DNA of 64,000 bases from an uncultured Paracoccaceae bacterium (GCA_947498645.1 CANMKS010000001.1:124001-188000); one strand, 5' to 3'. Positions 1-9,570 are shown, counted from the stretch's first letter. The notes: generated from the letters alone by a model not told the origin. Numbers and translations: made by a program.

Positions 1-1499
1 AAATGGCGCAGCTGAATGACTTTGCCGGCATCGACATATTTCTGCGCCAGGGCTTCGATGGCCTGCAATGCAGACTGATCGGCAACACGGCTGGCCGCAA
101 AATCGACGATAACGACGTCAGGGTCTGCGTCGATGTCAAATATCTCCATGAAGCCATCAGCCGAACCGAAAAACAGAGGGCCCTGAATTTCATAAACCTG
201 GGCGCCCGCCTCGGTCCGGCTTTCGCGCTTGATGGCGTGGATGCGGGTCGCGTTGCTCCAGGCGTAAGCAAGGGCCGAGACGATCACACCAACAACCACG
301 GCAGTGGCAAGATCGGTGGCCACAGTGACGATAGTGACAAGGATCGTTACAAAGGCATCCGTCTTGGGCACCTTGCGCAGGATACGCAGTGAGTTCCAGG
401 CAAAGGTTCCGATCACGACCATGAACATCACACCGACCAAAGCGGCAAGCGGGATCTGTTCGATCAGGCCGCTCGCGAACAGAATGAAGGCAAGTAGGAA
501 CAGAGACGCCGCAATACCCGCAACGCGGGTGCGCCCGCCGGATTTGACGTTGATCATCGACTGACCAATCATTGCGCAACCGCCCATGCCGCCAAAGAAA
601 CCGGTCACGGTATTCGCCGCACCCTGGGCAAGACACTCCTGACTGGCCCCGCCACGTTTGCCGGTCATTTCGCCGACAAGGTTGAGCGTTAGCAGGCTTT
701 CGATCAGGCCAATCGCCGCAAGGATCAACGCATAGGGTAAAATAATCTCGACTGTTTCCCAGTTCAGTGGGACCATCGGCACGTGAAATGGTGGCAACCC
801 ACCTTCGATGCTGGCCAGATCACCGACCAGCGGCACGTCAAGGCCAAAGCCAATTACGATGGCCGCCACAATGCCAATACCGGCAAGCGGCGCAGGCAGG
901 ATATTTGTCACCTTCGGCATCAGCCAGATGATGACCATTGTCAGTGCCACAAGCCCAAGCATGAGATAGAGCTGCGTCCCGTGTAGCCATTCACCATTGG
1001 CCATGCCGTGGCCTGCGCTCTCGGCTGATCCTGGCACCTGAAACTGACCCAGTTGCGCCAGAAAAATCACAATCGCCAAACCATTCACAAAGCCCAACAT
1101 GACCGGGTGCGGCACAAGGCGGATGAACTTTCCCCAGCGCATAATGCCTACGAATATCTGGATCAGGCCCATCAAAACGACGGTAGCAAAGAGGTATTCA
1201 ACCCCATGCTGCGCCACAAGGCTGACCATGACCACAGCCAGCGCCCCCGTCGCACCAGAGATCATCCCCGGACGACCGCCAAACAGTGCTGTGATCAGTC
1301 CCACGATAAACGCAGCATAAAGACCCACCAGCGGCTCAACCCCGGCGACAAAGGCAAAGGCCACCGCCTCGGGAACCAGCGCGAGCGCCACCGTCAAACC
1401 TGACAGGATCTCTATGCGCAGGGTGCTTGGGTTCAGCGGACCGTCAGGGTCGCGTAGAGAAAGATTGTCAGCGAAACTCGCCAAGAGTGCGCGGGCCAT
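1..1499 (-). CDS. SulP family anion transporter, 3' end cut by the window edge
   Basis: About 499 residues are visible, starting MARALLASFADNLSLRDPDG, and the frame stays open to base 1, so the C-terminus lies outside. The first 410 or so residues hold about ten hydrophobic segments with the SulP core (SGLTVALALVPEAVAFAFVA near residue 30, GMISGATGALAVV, and MGGCAMIGQSMINVKSGGRTR near residue 310). From about residue 430 a STAS domain follows (QVYEIQGPLFFGSADGF, then VADQSALQAIEAL). The family moves sulfate, bicarbonate or other anions across the inner membrane, by proton or sodium symport or by exchange. The substrate cannot be read from sequence. It stands alone and is divergent from mtnP. 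Confidence 0.93.
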   Translation of the reverse strand, partial: MARALLASFADNLSLRDPDGPLNPSTLRIEILSGLTVALALVPEAVAFAFVAGVEPLVGLYAAFIVGLITALFGGRPGMISGATGALAVVMVSLVAQHGVEYLFATVVLMGLIQIFVGIMRWGKFIRLVPHPVMLGFVNGLAIVIFLAQLGQFQVPGSAESAGHGMANGEWLHGTQLYLMLGLVALTMVIIWLMPKVTNILPAPLAGIGIVAAIVIGFGLDVPLVGDLASIEGGLPPFHVPMVPLNWETVEIILPYALILAAIGLIESLLTLNLVGEMTGKRGGASQECLAQGAANTVTGFFGGMGGCAMIGQSMINVKSGGRTRVAGIAASLFLLAFILFASGLIEQIPLAALVGVMFMVVIGTFAWNSLRILRKVPKTDAFVTILVTIVTVATDLATAVVVGVIVSALAYAWSNATRIHAIKRESRTEAGAQVYEIQGPLFFGSADGFMEIFDIDADPDVVIVDFAASRVADQSALQAIEALAQKYVDAGKVIQLRH

Positions 1500-1675
1500 A
1501 AGGAATCCTGTCAAAGGGGGTAAGTGTTGGGCTGCGGATACCCAAGCCTGTTGTGATTGTCACCCCACTTCGTAGGGGCAGTTCCCGCTGTTGCAGCATT
1601 GGCACTGCACAAAGGGTTCACATTTACGGTGATCCGTTTCAATGTCTGCCCTGAACCCGGATCTAGAGGCAGGTC

Positions 1676-2542
1676 ATGCAAACCAAAATCGGCATTATTG
1701 GCGGATCAGGCATCTACAACATGGATGGGTTGCAAGACCCGACGTGGGTGGGTGTCAACAGCCCATGGGGCGCCCCATCGGATGAGATCCTTACAGGTAG
1801 GTTGAACGGTGTCGAAATGGCATTTCTGCCCCGCCACGGGCGAAGGCATGTGCATTCTCCGACCACCGTGCCCTACCGGGCCAATATCGATGCGATGAAA
1901 CGCCTTGGCGTCACCGATGTCATCAGCGTCAGTGCCTGCGGATCATTCCGCGAAGAGATGGCACCGGGTGATTTTGTGGTTGTGGACCAGTTCATCGACC
2001 GGACCTTCGCCCGCGAGAAATCATTCTTTGGCACCGGCTGCGTGGCTCATGTCAGTGCGGCCCATCCCACCTGCCCGCGCCTGTCTGACGCCTGCGAAGT
2101 TGCCGCACGCGCCGCCGGGATCACCACCCATCGGGGCGGCACCTATCTGGCCATGGAAGGCCCGCAGTTTTCATCACAGGCGGAAAGCAAACTTTACCGC
2201 GACTGGGGCTGCGATGTAATCGGGATGACCAACATGCCCGAAGCCAAACTCGCCCGCGAGGCAGAGCTATGCTACGCTTCTATCGCCATGGTCACTGACT
2301 ATGACAGCTGGCACCTCGATCATGGGGCGGTTGATGTGGCGGAAGTGATCCAGACATTGCAAGGCAATGGCACCAAGGCACAGGACCTTGTCAGCCGCCT
2401 GCCCGCACTTTTGGGCCCTGAACGCGCACCCTGCCCCCATGGCTGTGACCGTGCATTGGAATACGCGGTGATGACCGCCCCCGACCACCGCGACCCGGCA
2501 CTTGTAGCCAAACTGGATGCCGTCGCAGGACGCATCCTCTAA
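1676..2542 (+). CDS. mtnP: S-methyl-5'-thioadenosine phosphorylase
   Basis: 288 residues, the usual length for the MTAP/PNP-2 family. It splits 5'-methylthioadenosine with phosphate into adenine and 5-methylthioribose-1-phosphate. The start [19 protein letters not shown] carries the phosphate-binding GGSGIY loop. [33 protein letters not shown] and [14 protein letters not shown] are the conserved nucleoside-pocket segments. TDYDSWH near residue 205 is the motif that marks MTA rather than purine-nucleoside specificity. The ATG follows AGGCAGGTC. apt begins 19 bases after the stop and uses the adenine made here, so the pair is very probably one salvage operon. Confidence 0.96.
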   Translation: MQTKIGIIGGSGIYNMDGLQDPTWVGVNSPWGAPSDEILTGRLNGVEMAFLPRHGRRHVHSPTTVPYRANIDAMKRLGVTDVISVSACGSFREEMAPGDFVVVDQFIDRTFAREKSFFGTGCVAHVSAAHPTCPRLSDACEVAARAAGITTHRGGTYLAMEGPQFSSQAESKLYRDWGCDVIGMTNMPEAKLAREAELCYASIAMVTDYDSWHLDHGAVDVAEVIQTLQGNGTKAQDLVSRLPALLGPERAPCPHGCDRALEYAVMTAPDHRDPALVAKLDAVAGRIL

Positions 2543-2561
2543 TCCTTACGAAAGCAAACCG

Positions 2562-3092
2562 ATGAAAACCGTCCAGGACTATATCCGCACGATCCCCGAT
2601 TTCCCACATGAAGGGATCATGTTCCGCGATGTAACGACGCTGTTCAATGATCCGCGCGGGTTTCGGATTGCCATTGATCAATTGCTGCATCCTTATGCCG
2701 GGCAACCGATTGACAAGGTTGTTGGGCTTGAGGCACGCGGCTTTATCCTTGGCGGAGCGATTGCGCATCAGCTTTCGCTCGGTTTTGTTCCGATCCGCAA
2801 GAAGGGCAAGCTACCAGGCAAGACAATCGAACAGGACTACACGCTTGAGTACGGGCAGGCGACGATGGAAGTGCATGACGACGCGCTGCAGGCAGGTGAG
2901 AAAGTTCTGCTGGTGGATGACCTGCTGGCCACCGGCGGCACCGCAGAAGCCGGAATCAAGCTGATCGAACGCATGGGCGCCGAGGTGATCGGCTGCGCCT
3001 TTGTCATCGATTTGCCCGAACTGGGCGGACGCGAAAGGCTGGAAGCCATGGGCATGGACGTCCATGCGCTTTGCGCCTTTGACGGCGCATGA
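2562..3092 (+). CDS. apt: Adenine phosphoribosyltransferase
   Basis: 176 residues, a full-length type I phosphoribosyltransferase that makes AMP from adenine and PRPP. The PRPP loop is [17 protein letters not shown] at residues 115-131, and FRDVTTLF and [10 protein letters not shown] are the other family signatures. I chose ATG at 2562 ([19 protein letters not shown]) because homologues start there. An in-frame ATG at 2517 lies inside the mtnP coding sequence and would add an unconserved tail. Its substrate is the product of mtnP just upstream. The stop abuts the stop of the convergent membrane-protein gene with no gap. Confidence 0.96.
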   Translation: MKTVQDYIRTIPDFPHEGIMFRDVTTLFNDPRGFRIAIDQLLHPYAGQPIDKVVGLEARGFILGGAIAHQLSLGFVPIRKKGKLPGKTIEQDYTLEYGQATMEVHDDALQAGEKVLLVDDLLATGGTAEAGIKLIERMGAEVIGCAFVIDLPELGGRERLEAMGMDVHALCAFDGA

Positions 3093-4106
3093 TCAGATAA
3101 ACGACGGGAAGCTGCCTGCAAAAGCGGCCAGAACAGGGGCTGCCAGCGCAAAACCCGACTTGAGAAATTCAATCGGATTGGTTTCCAACCCGCGCATCTT
3201 CAGCCATGCGGCATGGGCCTTATAGTCGGCAAGGCTGTCGTCCTGCGCGGCGGCATCTGACAATCGCTGCTTGCGCCCCTCAAGGATCAGGGCAACAGGC
3301 AGGTAGAAGCTGAGGATCAGCAGCGAAAAGTAGATGCCCACGAACAAGAGCGCCGATGAGACCAGCGCGCCATAGACGGCGGCCTGCGCGCCATCAACCA
3401 TCGGAACAGGCCAACGCATCCAGCTGATTGCAAAGAACATGCCAAAGGTCAGCACCAGCCCGGACAGATACAACTGACGCCGCATACGGTTCATGTTCCG
3501 CTCTAGCTGCGCGGCTTGCGCTTCAAGGCCAGTGTCTGGTGGCTCTTCCAGACACAGCACCATGCCAACAACCAGACCGCCAACACCCAGCCCGGCAAAG
3601 ACGTTGGTCACATCCATCATGCGGTTGAGTAATGAAATCACCGGAACGTCCCCGCAAAGCCCCAAGAGCCAGCGATCCGCAGGGCCGACGCAGCCCGGCA
3701 GACTGCCGCGTGCCAGCGCCGCCTCGAACAGATCACCGCCCAGCCGGTGATAGTTACGCAAACTTTCGGGGTGCAGGGCATGTTCGATGGTGGGATAAAT
3801 CGCGAGCGCAAAGATACCGAGCAACACCAGAACTGCGGCCAGACGGGTTTGTCGCGCGATGGGCTGTGCAAGGTCGCGCACTGCCATGACAAATACCAAC
3901 AATGCAAGGGCAGCAAAGAACCAGGTGGCACCCAGGAACCGGAACCGCCCGGTTGTTTCCTGAAAACCGTTGTCCGGGCCAAGAAGCTCTGCCGAAATCG
4001 GCAAATTCGCTGTCAGGAAATGTTTGGTGATGATGGCCTCAATGATGGCCATCGCGGCGGGCACAAGTCCAATGAGAAAATACCGTGGTGGAACATAGCG
4101 GGCCAT
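3093..4106 (-). CDS. Multi-pass membrane protein of unknown function
   Basis: 337 residues starting MARYVPPRYFLIGLVPAAMA. About seven hydrophobic stretches are visible, near residues 9-30, 55-75, 88-106, 165-186, 212-232, 243-275 and 318-332. A loop between the third and fourth (GSLPGCVGPADRWLLGLCGD) has two cysteines. A charged segment, LEAQAAQLERNMNRMRRQLY, near residue 200 could be a short coiled coil. I do not recognise the family and see no catalytic motif. The gene ends exactly where apt ends (convergent). It stands 64 bases downstream of the FAD dehydrogenase stop, so co-transcription with the minus-strand block is possible only if it has its own promoter in the region above 4106 or reads through from it. 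Confidence 0.8.
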   Translation of the reverse strand: MARYVPPRYFLIGLVPAAMAIIEAIITKHFLTANLPISAELLGPDNGFQETTGRFRFLGATWFFAALALLVFVMAVRDLAQPIARQTRLAAVLVLLGIFALAIYPTIEHALHPESLRNYHRLGGDLFEAALARGSLPGCVGPADRWLLGLCGDVPVISLLNRMMDVTNVFAGLGVGGLVVGMVLCLEEPPDTGLEAQAAQLERNMNRMRRQLYLSGLVLTFGMFFAISWMRWPVPMVDGAQAAVYGALVSSALLFVGIYFSLLILSFYLPVALILEGRKQRLSDAAAQDDSLADYKAHAAWLKMRGLETNPIEFLKSGFALAAPVLAAFAGSFPSFI

Positions 4107-4170
4107 AATACGACCGTCCCTTAGGAAATAAGGGCCATATTAGCAGTCTTGGCCTAAGTTGAATACCCGC

Positions 4171-5586
4171 CTAGAGTTCTGCGACCAGCACCGCGCCGGG
4201 GTTCATGATCCCGTCAGGGTCCAATGCAGCCTTTATCTCCCGCATCATGGTCAGCTTTGCCGGATCGCTGTAGCGTTCCAGATCACCGGTTTTCAGCCGC
4301 CCTATCCCGTGTTCCGCACTGACTGATCCCTGCATCTGGTGCACCAGATCATGCACCACCTGTTTGACGCGGGACCGGTCGGCGTCATGGTCATCGCGAC
4401 TGCGCCCCAGCATGGGGAACACGTTGTAATGCAGATTGCCATCGCCCAGATGACCAAAGCAATTGATGCGGTACGTGCCGACCTCTTCCAGCGCCGCTTT
4501 GCCCTGCTCAACAAAGGCCGGAATGGCGCTGAGCGGGACAGAGATATCATGCGAACTGATCGACCCAATCCGCCGGTTCGCCTCTGGGATGCTTTCGCGA
4601 ATGTGCCAAAAGGCGTCACGCTGGGCATGGGATTGTGCAATGACGCCATCAGTGACCAGACCCGCGGCAAACGCGGCGGAAAAGATGGACTCCAGCGCAT
4701 CTGCTGCCCCCAGACCGGCGGGCAACCCAACATCGATCAGGACGCACCACTCTGGCTGCTGATCAAACGGACGCTTGTACTGTGGCCCAACCTCATCAAG
4801 AAAATCAAACCCTTGGCGGTGCATCAGTTCAAATGCGGAAATTCCCTCACCAACCTGCGCGCTCGCGAGCGTCAGCAAGTCCAATGCAGCCTTTGGCGAT
4901 GAGACAGCCATCATCGCCGCCCCAACCTCAACCGGGCGCGGTGCAAGTTTGAGCGCGGCAGCGGTGATAATGCCCAGCGTGCCCTCTGCTCCGATCATCA
5001 AGTTGCGCAAATCATAGCCTGTGTTGTCTTTGCGTAATCGTGTCAGACCATGCCAGATGGATCCGTCCGGGCGCACGACCTCCAACCCCAGGCATTGCGC
5101 ACGCGCATTGCCATAGCGCAAAACATTCAATCCACCTGCATTGGTCGACAGCAATCCGCCAATCCGTGCAGAGCCTTCAGAGGCGAGCGACAGCGGAAAC
5201 AACCGGTCCACATCCTCCGCCACCTTTTGGACATCCGCCAGAATGGTTCCCGCATCACAGACCAGCACATTCTCTGACGGGTAAACGTCCCGAATGGTGT
5301 TCATCCGCTCAAGGCTCAGCACCACTGGCGCAGGCCCTTCGGACATGATTTGCCCGCCCACAAGCCCAGTGCCACCGCCGTAGGGCACAATACCGATCCG
5401 GGCTTGCGCACAGGCTTTGACAACCTCGGCGACCTCCAGGGTGTTGGCGGGGGCTATGATCAAGCCCTTTCCCTGCCACCTTCCGCGGGGTTCTGACAGA
5501 TAGGGGGCGCTGTCTTGCTTGAATGCAGCAACTGGCAACGTCTTGCGCAACTGGCCTTCAAACGCTGACGTCACCGGGTTGAGCAT
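4171..5586 (-). CDS. FAD-binding 2-hydroxyacid dehydrogenase (D-lactate/D-2-hydroxyglutarate type)
   Basis: 471 residues of the vanillyl-alcohol-oxidase/GlcD fold. The FAD-binding loop IVPYGGGTGLVGGQI lies at residues 66-80, SEGSARIGGLLSTNAGGLN follows near residue 140, and the C-terminal cap has GHLGDGNLHYN and SAEHGIGRLKTGD (from residue 423). Enzymes of this group oxidise D-2-hydroxy acids and pass electrons to quinone, ETF or cytochrome. Whether this one prefers D-lactate, glycolate or D-2-hydroxyglutarate cannot be told from motifs. It is a single-chain protein with no GlcE/GlcF partners nearby, which argues against glycolate oxidase. It follows the acetyltransferase by 20 bases in the same direction. 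Confidence 0.9.
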   Translation of the reverse strand: MLNPVTSAFEGQLRKTLPVAAFKQDSAPYLSEPRGRWQGKGLIIAPANTLEVAEVVKACAQARIGIVPYGGGTGLVGGQIMSEGPAPVVLSLERMNTIRDVYPSENVLVCDAGTILADVQKVAEDVDRLFPLSLASEGSARIGGLLSTNAGGLNVLRYGNARAQCLGLEVVRPDGSIWHGLTRLRKDNTGYDLRNLMIGAEGTLGIITAAALKLAPRPVEVGAAMMAVSSPKAALDLLTLASAQVGEGISAFELMHRQGFDFLDEVGPQYKRPFDQQPEWCVLIDVGLPAGLGAADALESIFSAAFAAGLVTDGVIAQSHAQRDAFWHIRESIPEANRRIGSISSHDISVPLSAIPAFVEQGKAALEEVGTYRINCFGHLGDGNLHYNVFPMLGRSRDDHDADRSRVKQVVHDLVHQMQGSVSAEHGIGRLKTGDLERYSDPAKLTMMREIKAALDPDGIMNPGAVLVAEL

Positions 5587-5606
5587 TTCAATTCCTTCCC
5601 AAAGGG

Positions 5607-6191
5607 TCAGCCAACATCCGTTCTGCCGCGCCGGTCATTGCGCAAATTGGCGTAAAGCACATGATTGCGCCAGCGCCCGTTGATCTGCAAATAACTTTGG
5701 GCCACGCCTTCGTATTTATACCCGCATTGTTCAAGCAAACGACGCGACGCGGTGTTTTCCGGCAAACACCCCGCCTCAATCCGGCTGAGATCCAGCACCG
5801 TGAATGCATGATGCACAACCGCCTGAATAGCCTCGCGCATGTAGCCTTGCCGCGCGAAAGGTGCGCCCATCCAATAGCCGGTGATCCCAGATTGCGACGG
5901 GCCGCGCTTGATATGATCCAGCGTGATTGCACCCAGAAGCGTATCATCCGCGCGGCGGATCAGGAACAAAGGCAGCGCTGTGCCGTTGGAAATCGCCCGC
6001 TGCGCCCAATAGACCCGATTGGTAAAGGCCTTGCGCGTCAGATGATCACTGGCCCAGGTGGGCTCCCACGGTTTGAGGAAATCCTCACTGTCGCGCCGCA
6101 AGGCCGACCATGCCCGAAAGTCACCATGGATCGGCGGGCGCAGGGTCAGCCGCTCGGTATCAATTCGGACCTTGCGCCGCGCCCCCAGCAT
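5607..6191 (-). CDS. GNAT N-acetyltransferase, RimJ/RimL type
   Basis: 194 residues. IDTERLTLRPPIHGDFRAW is the typical RimJ/RimL opening, GITGYWMGAPFARQGYMREA is the acetyl-CoA pyrophosphate-binding turn, and NTASRRLLEQCGYKYEGVA is motif B. Members acetylate ribosomal-protein N-termini or small-molecule amines. The closest known group is ribosomal S5 alanine acetylation, but specificity is not provable here. Its start overlaps the stop of the M16 peptidase by one base, indicating translational coupling within the thrC-peptidase string. Confidence 0.88.
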   Translation of the reverse strand: MLGARRKVRIDTERLTLRPPIHGDFRAWSALRRDSEDFLKPWEPTWASDHLTRKAFTNRVYWAQRAISNGTALPLFLIRRADDTLLGAITLDHIKRGPSQSGITGYWMGAPFARQGYMREAIQAVVHHAFTVLDLSRIEAGCLPENTASRRLLEQCGYKYEGVAQSYLQINGRWRNHVLYANLRNDRRGRTDVG

Positions 6192-7459
6192 CAGGCAGCA
6201 AGCCGTGCTTTCAAGGCATCGAGTGTCGGGGCGGATTCCGCGGGGCCATAAAGCGCCATCGCTGTGCCAGCTTGCCCAGACATCTGACCGGCAAAGTCTT
6301 TCACGTCGCCCGTGGTCACATCGTCAATCCGCTCGATCGTTTCGTCGATCCCCGGAATGCGGCCCCAGATCGACAGCAGGCGTGCCAGTCGCTCTGCCCG
6401 GTTTGACGGGCTTTCCAGCCCCATCAACAGCCCTGCCTTCATCTGGGCCCGTGCGCGGGCCACTTCGGCTGCGGTCATATCATCGGCGGCGCGCTTCATT
6501 TCATCGACGGTGATGTTTGCAAGCTCGGCAATCTGCTCGGCACTGGTGCCCGCATAGATCGTTGTCAGGCCGGTATCCTCATAGGCGCCCGCTTGGGCGA
6601 AAATCGTGTAGCAAAGTCCTCGGTTCTCTCGGATCTCTTGAAACAGCCGCGACGACATCCCGCCGCCCATCACATTGGCGTATACCTGAGCCGTGTAAAT
6701 CTGAGGGTCGAGATATGTCGGCCCCTCGAGGGCGAGCGCAAAATGCACCTGCTCCAAGGCTTTGGTCTCGCGCCGTTCGCCGCCACCGAAACGCGCGGGT
6801 TGCAAAAGCTCTGGCGCGCGCGTGACGCTTGGCAGATGCCCAAACAGCGCTTCGGCCTGCGCGATGATCGCATCGTGATCAATCGCACCTGCGGCAGAGA
6901 GGATCATCTGGTTCGGGCCATAGTGTTCGGCAACGAAACCCTGCAAATCACCACGGTTGAACGCGCTCACCCGCTCGGCGGGGCCAAGGATTGTGCGGCC
7001 AAGGGCCTGATCAGGATAAGCGACCTCTTGCAGCCAATCGAAAATGATATCATCGGGTGTATCAAGCGCCTGACCGATTTCTTGCAGGATGACACCGCGC
7101 TCCACCTCAATCTCTGAAGCGTCAAAGACCGGGTTCAGCAAGATATCCGAGATCACATCAAGGCCAAGGGCCACATCATCCTCTAGAACGCGGGCGTAAT
7201 AGGCCGTCATCTCGCGGCTGGTGTAGGCGTTGATATAGCCACCCACGTCTTCGATGCTTTCGGCAATTTGCAATGCGGTACGGGTCGCGGTGCCTTTGAA
7301 CGCCATATGTTCAAGGAAATGGGCAATCCCATTCTGCTCTAGCCGCTCATGTCGCCCGCCTGCCTGAACCCAAATGCCGATAGAGGCTGATTTCAGCCCC
7401 GGCATATCCTCGGTGACGATACGAAAGCCGTTTGACAGCGTGTGCAGTTGGATGGTCAA
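6191..7459 (-). CDS. M16 family zinc peptidase (mitochondrial processing peptidase-like)
   Basis: 422 residues. The inverted zinc motif HFLEH is at residues 47-51 (GIAHFLEHMAFKGT) and the distal glutamate is supplied in EVERGVILQEIGQALD. The substrate-binding C-terminal half has the R/Y pair region GGGMSSRLFQEIRENRGLCY. No signal peptide is seen, so it probably acts in the cytoplasm. The family is the bacterial ancestor of mitochondrial processing peptidase and the substrate is unknown. The start overlaps the thrC stop by four bases (ATGA), a coupling repeated down the string thrC-M16-GNAT. Confidence 0.94.
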   Translation of the reverse strand: MTIQLHTLSNGFRIVTEDMPGLKSASIGIWVQAGGRHERLEQNGIAHFLEHMAFKGTATRTALQIAESIEDVGGYINAYTSREMTAYYARVLEDDVALGLDVISDILLNPVFDASEIEVERGVILQEIGQALDTPDDIIFDWLQEVAYPDQALGRTILGPAERVSAFNRGDLQGFVAEHYGPNQMILSAAGAIDHDAIIAQAEALFGHLPSVTRAPELLQPARFGGGERRETKALEQVHFALALEGPTYLDPQIYTAQVYANVMGGGMSSRLFQEIRENRGLCYTIFAQAGAYEDTGLTTIYAGTSAEQIAELANITVDEMKRAADDMTAAEVARARAQMKAGLLMGLESPSNRAERLARLLSIWGRIPGIDETIERIDDVTTGDVKDFAGQMSGQAGTAMALYGPAESAPTLDALKARLAA

Positions 7460-8841
7460 TGCTTAATCCGTTCCCTGATGACAGCCTGAATGGCGGCCAG
7501 ATCATTGCTTGTGCGCGTGACGCGCTCTGGTCGGTCATATAGGTCGGCCATGCGCGGGGGAAGAGGTGCGGCGACACCTGAAGCCGCTTTCACGGCGTCT
7601 GGGAACTTTGCCGGATGTGCTGTGGCAAGCGTGACCATGGGCGTGGTGCCCAGATGTGCTTCTGCGACATGCACACCAACGGCCGTATGCGGGCATAGAA
7701 GTTCACCATGCCGCGCGTGGTAGGCTTTTATCGCGGCCTGTGTTTGCGCTTCAGAGGCCCGCCCGGATTTGAACGTGTCCTTGAGCATCTCATAGGCGCC
7801 CTGGCTGATCTGGAAGCCCCCGCCCTTGAGGTCGTCCATCTGTGCAGCGACGGTAGCACCGTCACGACCGTAGGCGTCGAACAATGCTCTCTCAAAGTTG
7901 GAACTGACCTGAATATCCATTGACGGGCTGATTGTCGGTTCAACGCCCTCTTTCGTATATGACCCAGTTTCCAGTGTTCGGTGCAAAATGTCGTTGCGGT
8001 TTGTCGCAACGACAAGATCAGCAATGGGCAAGCCCATCTTTTTGGCAATGTAGCCGGCAAAGATATCGCCAAAGTTGCCTGTGGGCACTGTAAAGTTCAC
8101 CTCTCGGTGTGGCGCGCCCAGCGACACAGCAGCAGTGAAATAGTAAACCACCTGCGCCAGAACGCGGCCCCAGTTGATCGAGTTCACACCTGCCAGCTTG
8201 ACCTCTTCTCGAAAGGCAAAATCGTTGAACATGTCTTTGACCATCGCCTGGCAATCGTCAAAGTCGCCATCAACAGCCAGCGCATGCACATTGGCCTCTG
8301 TTGGTGTCGTCATCTGACGGCGCTGCACCTCAGACACGCGGCCATGCGGATACATGATAAAGACATCGACGGCCTTCAGCCCCTTGAACGCCTCAATCGC
8401 GGCAGAGCCGGTGTCGCCTGACGTTGCACCCACGATGGTCACCCGATCGCCAGAGCGTGTAAGCGCCGCCTGAAACATCTGACCGATCAGTTGCATCGCG
8501 AAATCCTTGAACGCGAGCGTCGGGCCGTGAAACAGCTCAAGCAGGAAGTGATTGCTGTCCAATTGAACCAGTGGCGCGCGGGCAGCATGGCCGAAACCGG
8601 CGTAGGCCTGATTGATCAGCCCTTTGAACTCTGCGTCAGTGAAGGTATCGCCGATGAAAGGGCGCATCACGTCAAAGGCCACGTCCTCGTAAGACTTGCC
8701 TGCCATCGCCGCGATCTGCGGGTTGGTCAGCGTCGGCACGTCCTGTGGGACATAAAGCCCGCCATCACGGGCGAGCCCGGTCAGCATCGCCTCTTCAAAG
8801 CTCAACGCAGGTGCCGTGCCGCGTGTCGAGATGTAGCGCAT
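7456..8841 (-). CDS. thrC: Threonine synthase
   Basis: 461 residues, PLP-dependent. It converts O-phospho-L-homoserine and water to threonine and phosphate. The PLP lysine is K112 in HGPTLAFKDFAMQ, GATSGDTGSAAIEAFKGL is the phosphate-binding stretch, and FTVPTGNFGDIFAGYIAKKMG binds cofactor. The N-terminal MRYISTRGTAPALSFEEAML is standard for the long class I type found in proteobacteria. It follows surf1 by three bases and overlaps the M16 peptidase start, so these genes probably form one transcript despite their unrelated roles. Confidence 0.97.
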   Translation of the reverse strand: MRYISTRGTAPALSFEEAMLTGLARDGGLYVPQDVPTLTNPQIAAMAGKSYEDVAFDVMRPFIGDTFTDAEFKGLINQAYAGFGHAARAPLVQLDSNHFLLELFHGPTLAFKDFAMQLIGQMFQAALTRSGDRVTIVGATSGDTGSAAIEAFKGLKAVDVFIMYPHGRVSEVQRRQMTTPTEANVHALAVDGDFDDCQAMVKDMFNDFAFREEVKLAGVNSINWGRVLAQVVYYFTAAVSLGAPHREVNFTVPTGNFGDIFAGYIAKKMGLPIADLVVATNRNDILHRTLETGSYTKEGVEPTISPSMDIQVSSNFERALFDAYGRDGATVAAQMDDLKGGGFQISQGAYEMLKDTFKSGRASEAQTQAAIKAYHARHGELLCPHTAVGVHVAEAHLGTTPMVTLATAHPAKFPDAVKAASGVAAPLPPRMADLYDRPERVTRTSNDLAAIQAVIRERIKH

Positions 8842-8844
8842 CGT

Positions 8845-9522
8845 TCAGGTATCCTTTTGGCGCAAAACGCGCAGTATCAGATAAAAGCTCATAACAGCCC
8901 AGACGATGGCAAGCAGGAACCACGTCACGGCATATTCAAAATGGTCGTTCTTGATCGACGCGGTGTTCACTGGCAATGCGGTCAAACGCGGATCTGGCGG
9001 GGTTGCCCGGCTGGCCACAACCATCAAAGGCCGGGTGCCCAGAGCATCGGACATCGTTTCAATGTTACGCGCAAACCAGATGTTGGCTTCCAGATCGGGC
9101 GCGGGGGTGTTGCTGTTCTGGTCATCCGGCCACAGCAATGAACCGGTGATGTTCATGGGGGTGACCAGAGGCGCAGCGTCTTTGTTGTCGAGTGCTAGGA
9201 GGCCTTGATCAAGAAGGATTGCGCCAATCTCGGTTTCGAATTTCGAGATGACGCGATAGCCGGTCCCTGCCTCTGTCCCCGAAACAAGAACATGCAGTTC
9301 TTCGCCCGTTGGCGTGCCAATCACTGAGATTGGTCGATACTCATCCTGATTTTCATTGACGAACAACGAAAGTGCTGTCGGGGGAGAGGCCAGTCGATCC
9401 TCAATCTCGGCAAGAATCTCGTTTTTCCAGGCAAGCCGGTCCACCTGCCACAGGCCAAGACCGATCAAGGTGCCACAGCCAGCAAGGCCAAGGATCAGAG
9501 GGAAAAGAATTCTACGCAGCAT
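8845..9522 (-). CDS. SURF1 family cytochrome oxidase assembly protein
   Basis: 225 residues with the family's two-helix plan: an N-terminal membrane segment (ILFPLILGLAGCGTLIGLGLWQV), a periplasmic domain, and a C-terminal segment (YAVTWFLLAIVWAVMSFYLIL). GLWQVDRLAWKNEILAEIEDRL is the conserved post-helix motif. SURF1 helps insert haem a into oxidase subunit I. The gene sits just after ctaE, in keeping with that role, although a hairpin and a palindromic repeat separate the two. The haem a3-related histidine of SURF1 proteins (at the second helix) was not verified. Confidence 0.9.
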   Translation of the reverse strand: MLRRILFPLILGLAGCGTLIGLGLWQVDRLAWKNEILAEIEDRLASPPTALSLFVNENQDEYRPISVIGTPTGEELHVLVSGTEAGTGYRVISKFETEIGAILLDQGLLALDNKDAAPLVTPMNITGSLLWPDDQNSNTPAPDLEANIWFARNIETMSDALGTRPLMVVASRATPPDPRLTALPVNTASIKNDHFEYAVTWFLLAIVWAVMSFYLILRVLRQKDT

Positions 9523-9540
9523 TTTGCGCCCTTAACGATC

Positions 9541-9570
9541 AAAACGCGCGAGATTACACTCGCGCGTTTG
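9541..9570 (-). terminator. Hairpin between ctaE and surf1
   Basis: An 11-bp perfect stem, AAACGCGCGAG at 9542-9552 pairing with CTCGCGCGTTT at 9559-9569, with a 6-base loop. Read on the minus strand it is followed by TTTTGATC, a short U-run, so it may act as a partial intrinsic terminator that lowers surf1-thrC expression relative to the oxidase subunits. Confidence 0.6.

Noticed and set aside
2517..2561. Upstream ATG for apt
   Set aside because: Lies within mtnP and adds residues without family support; ATG 2562 matches known N-termini.
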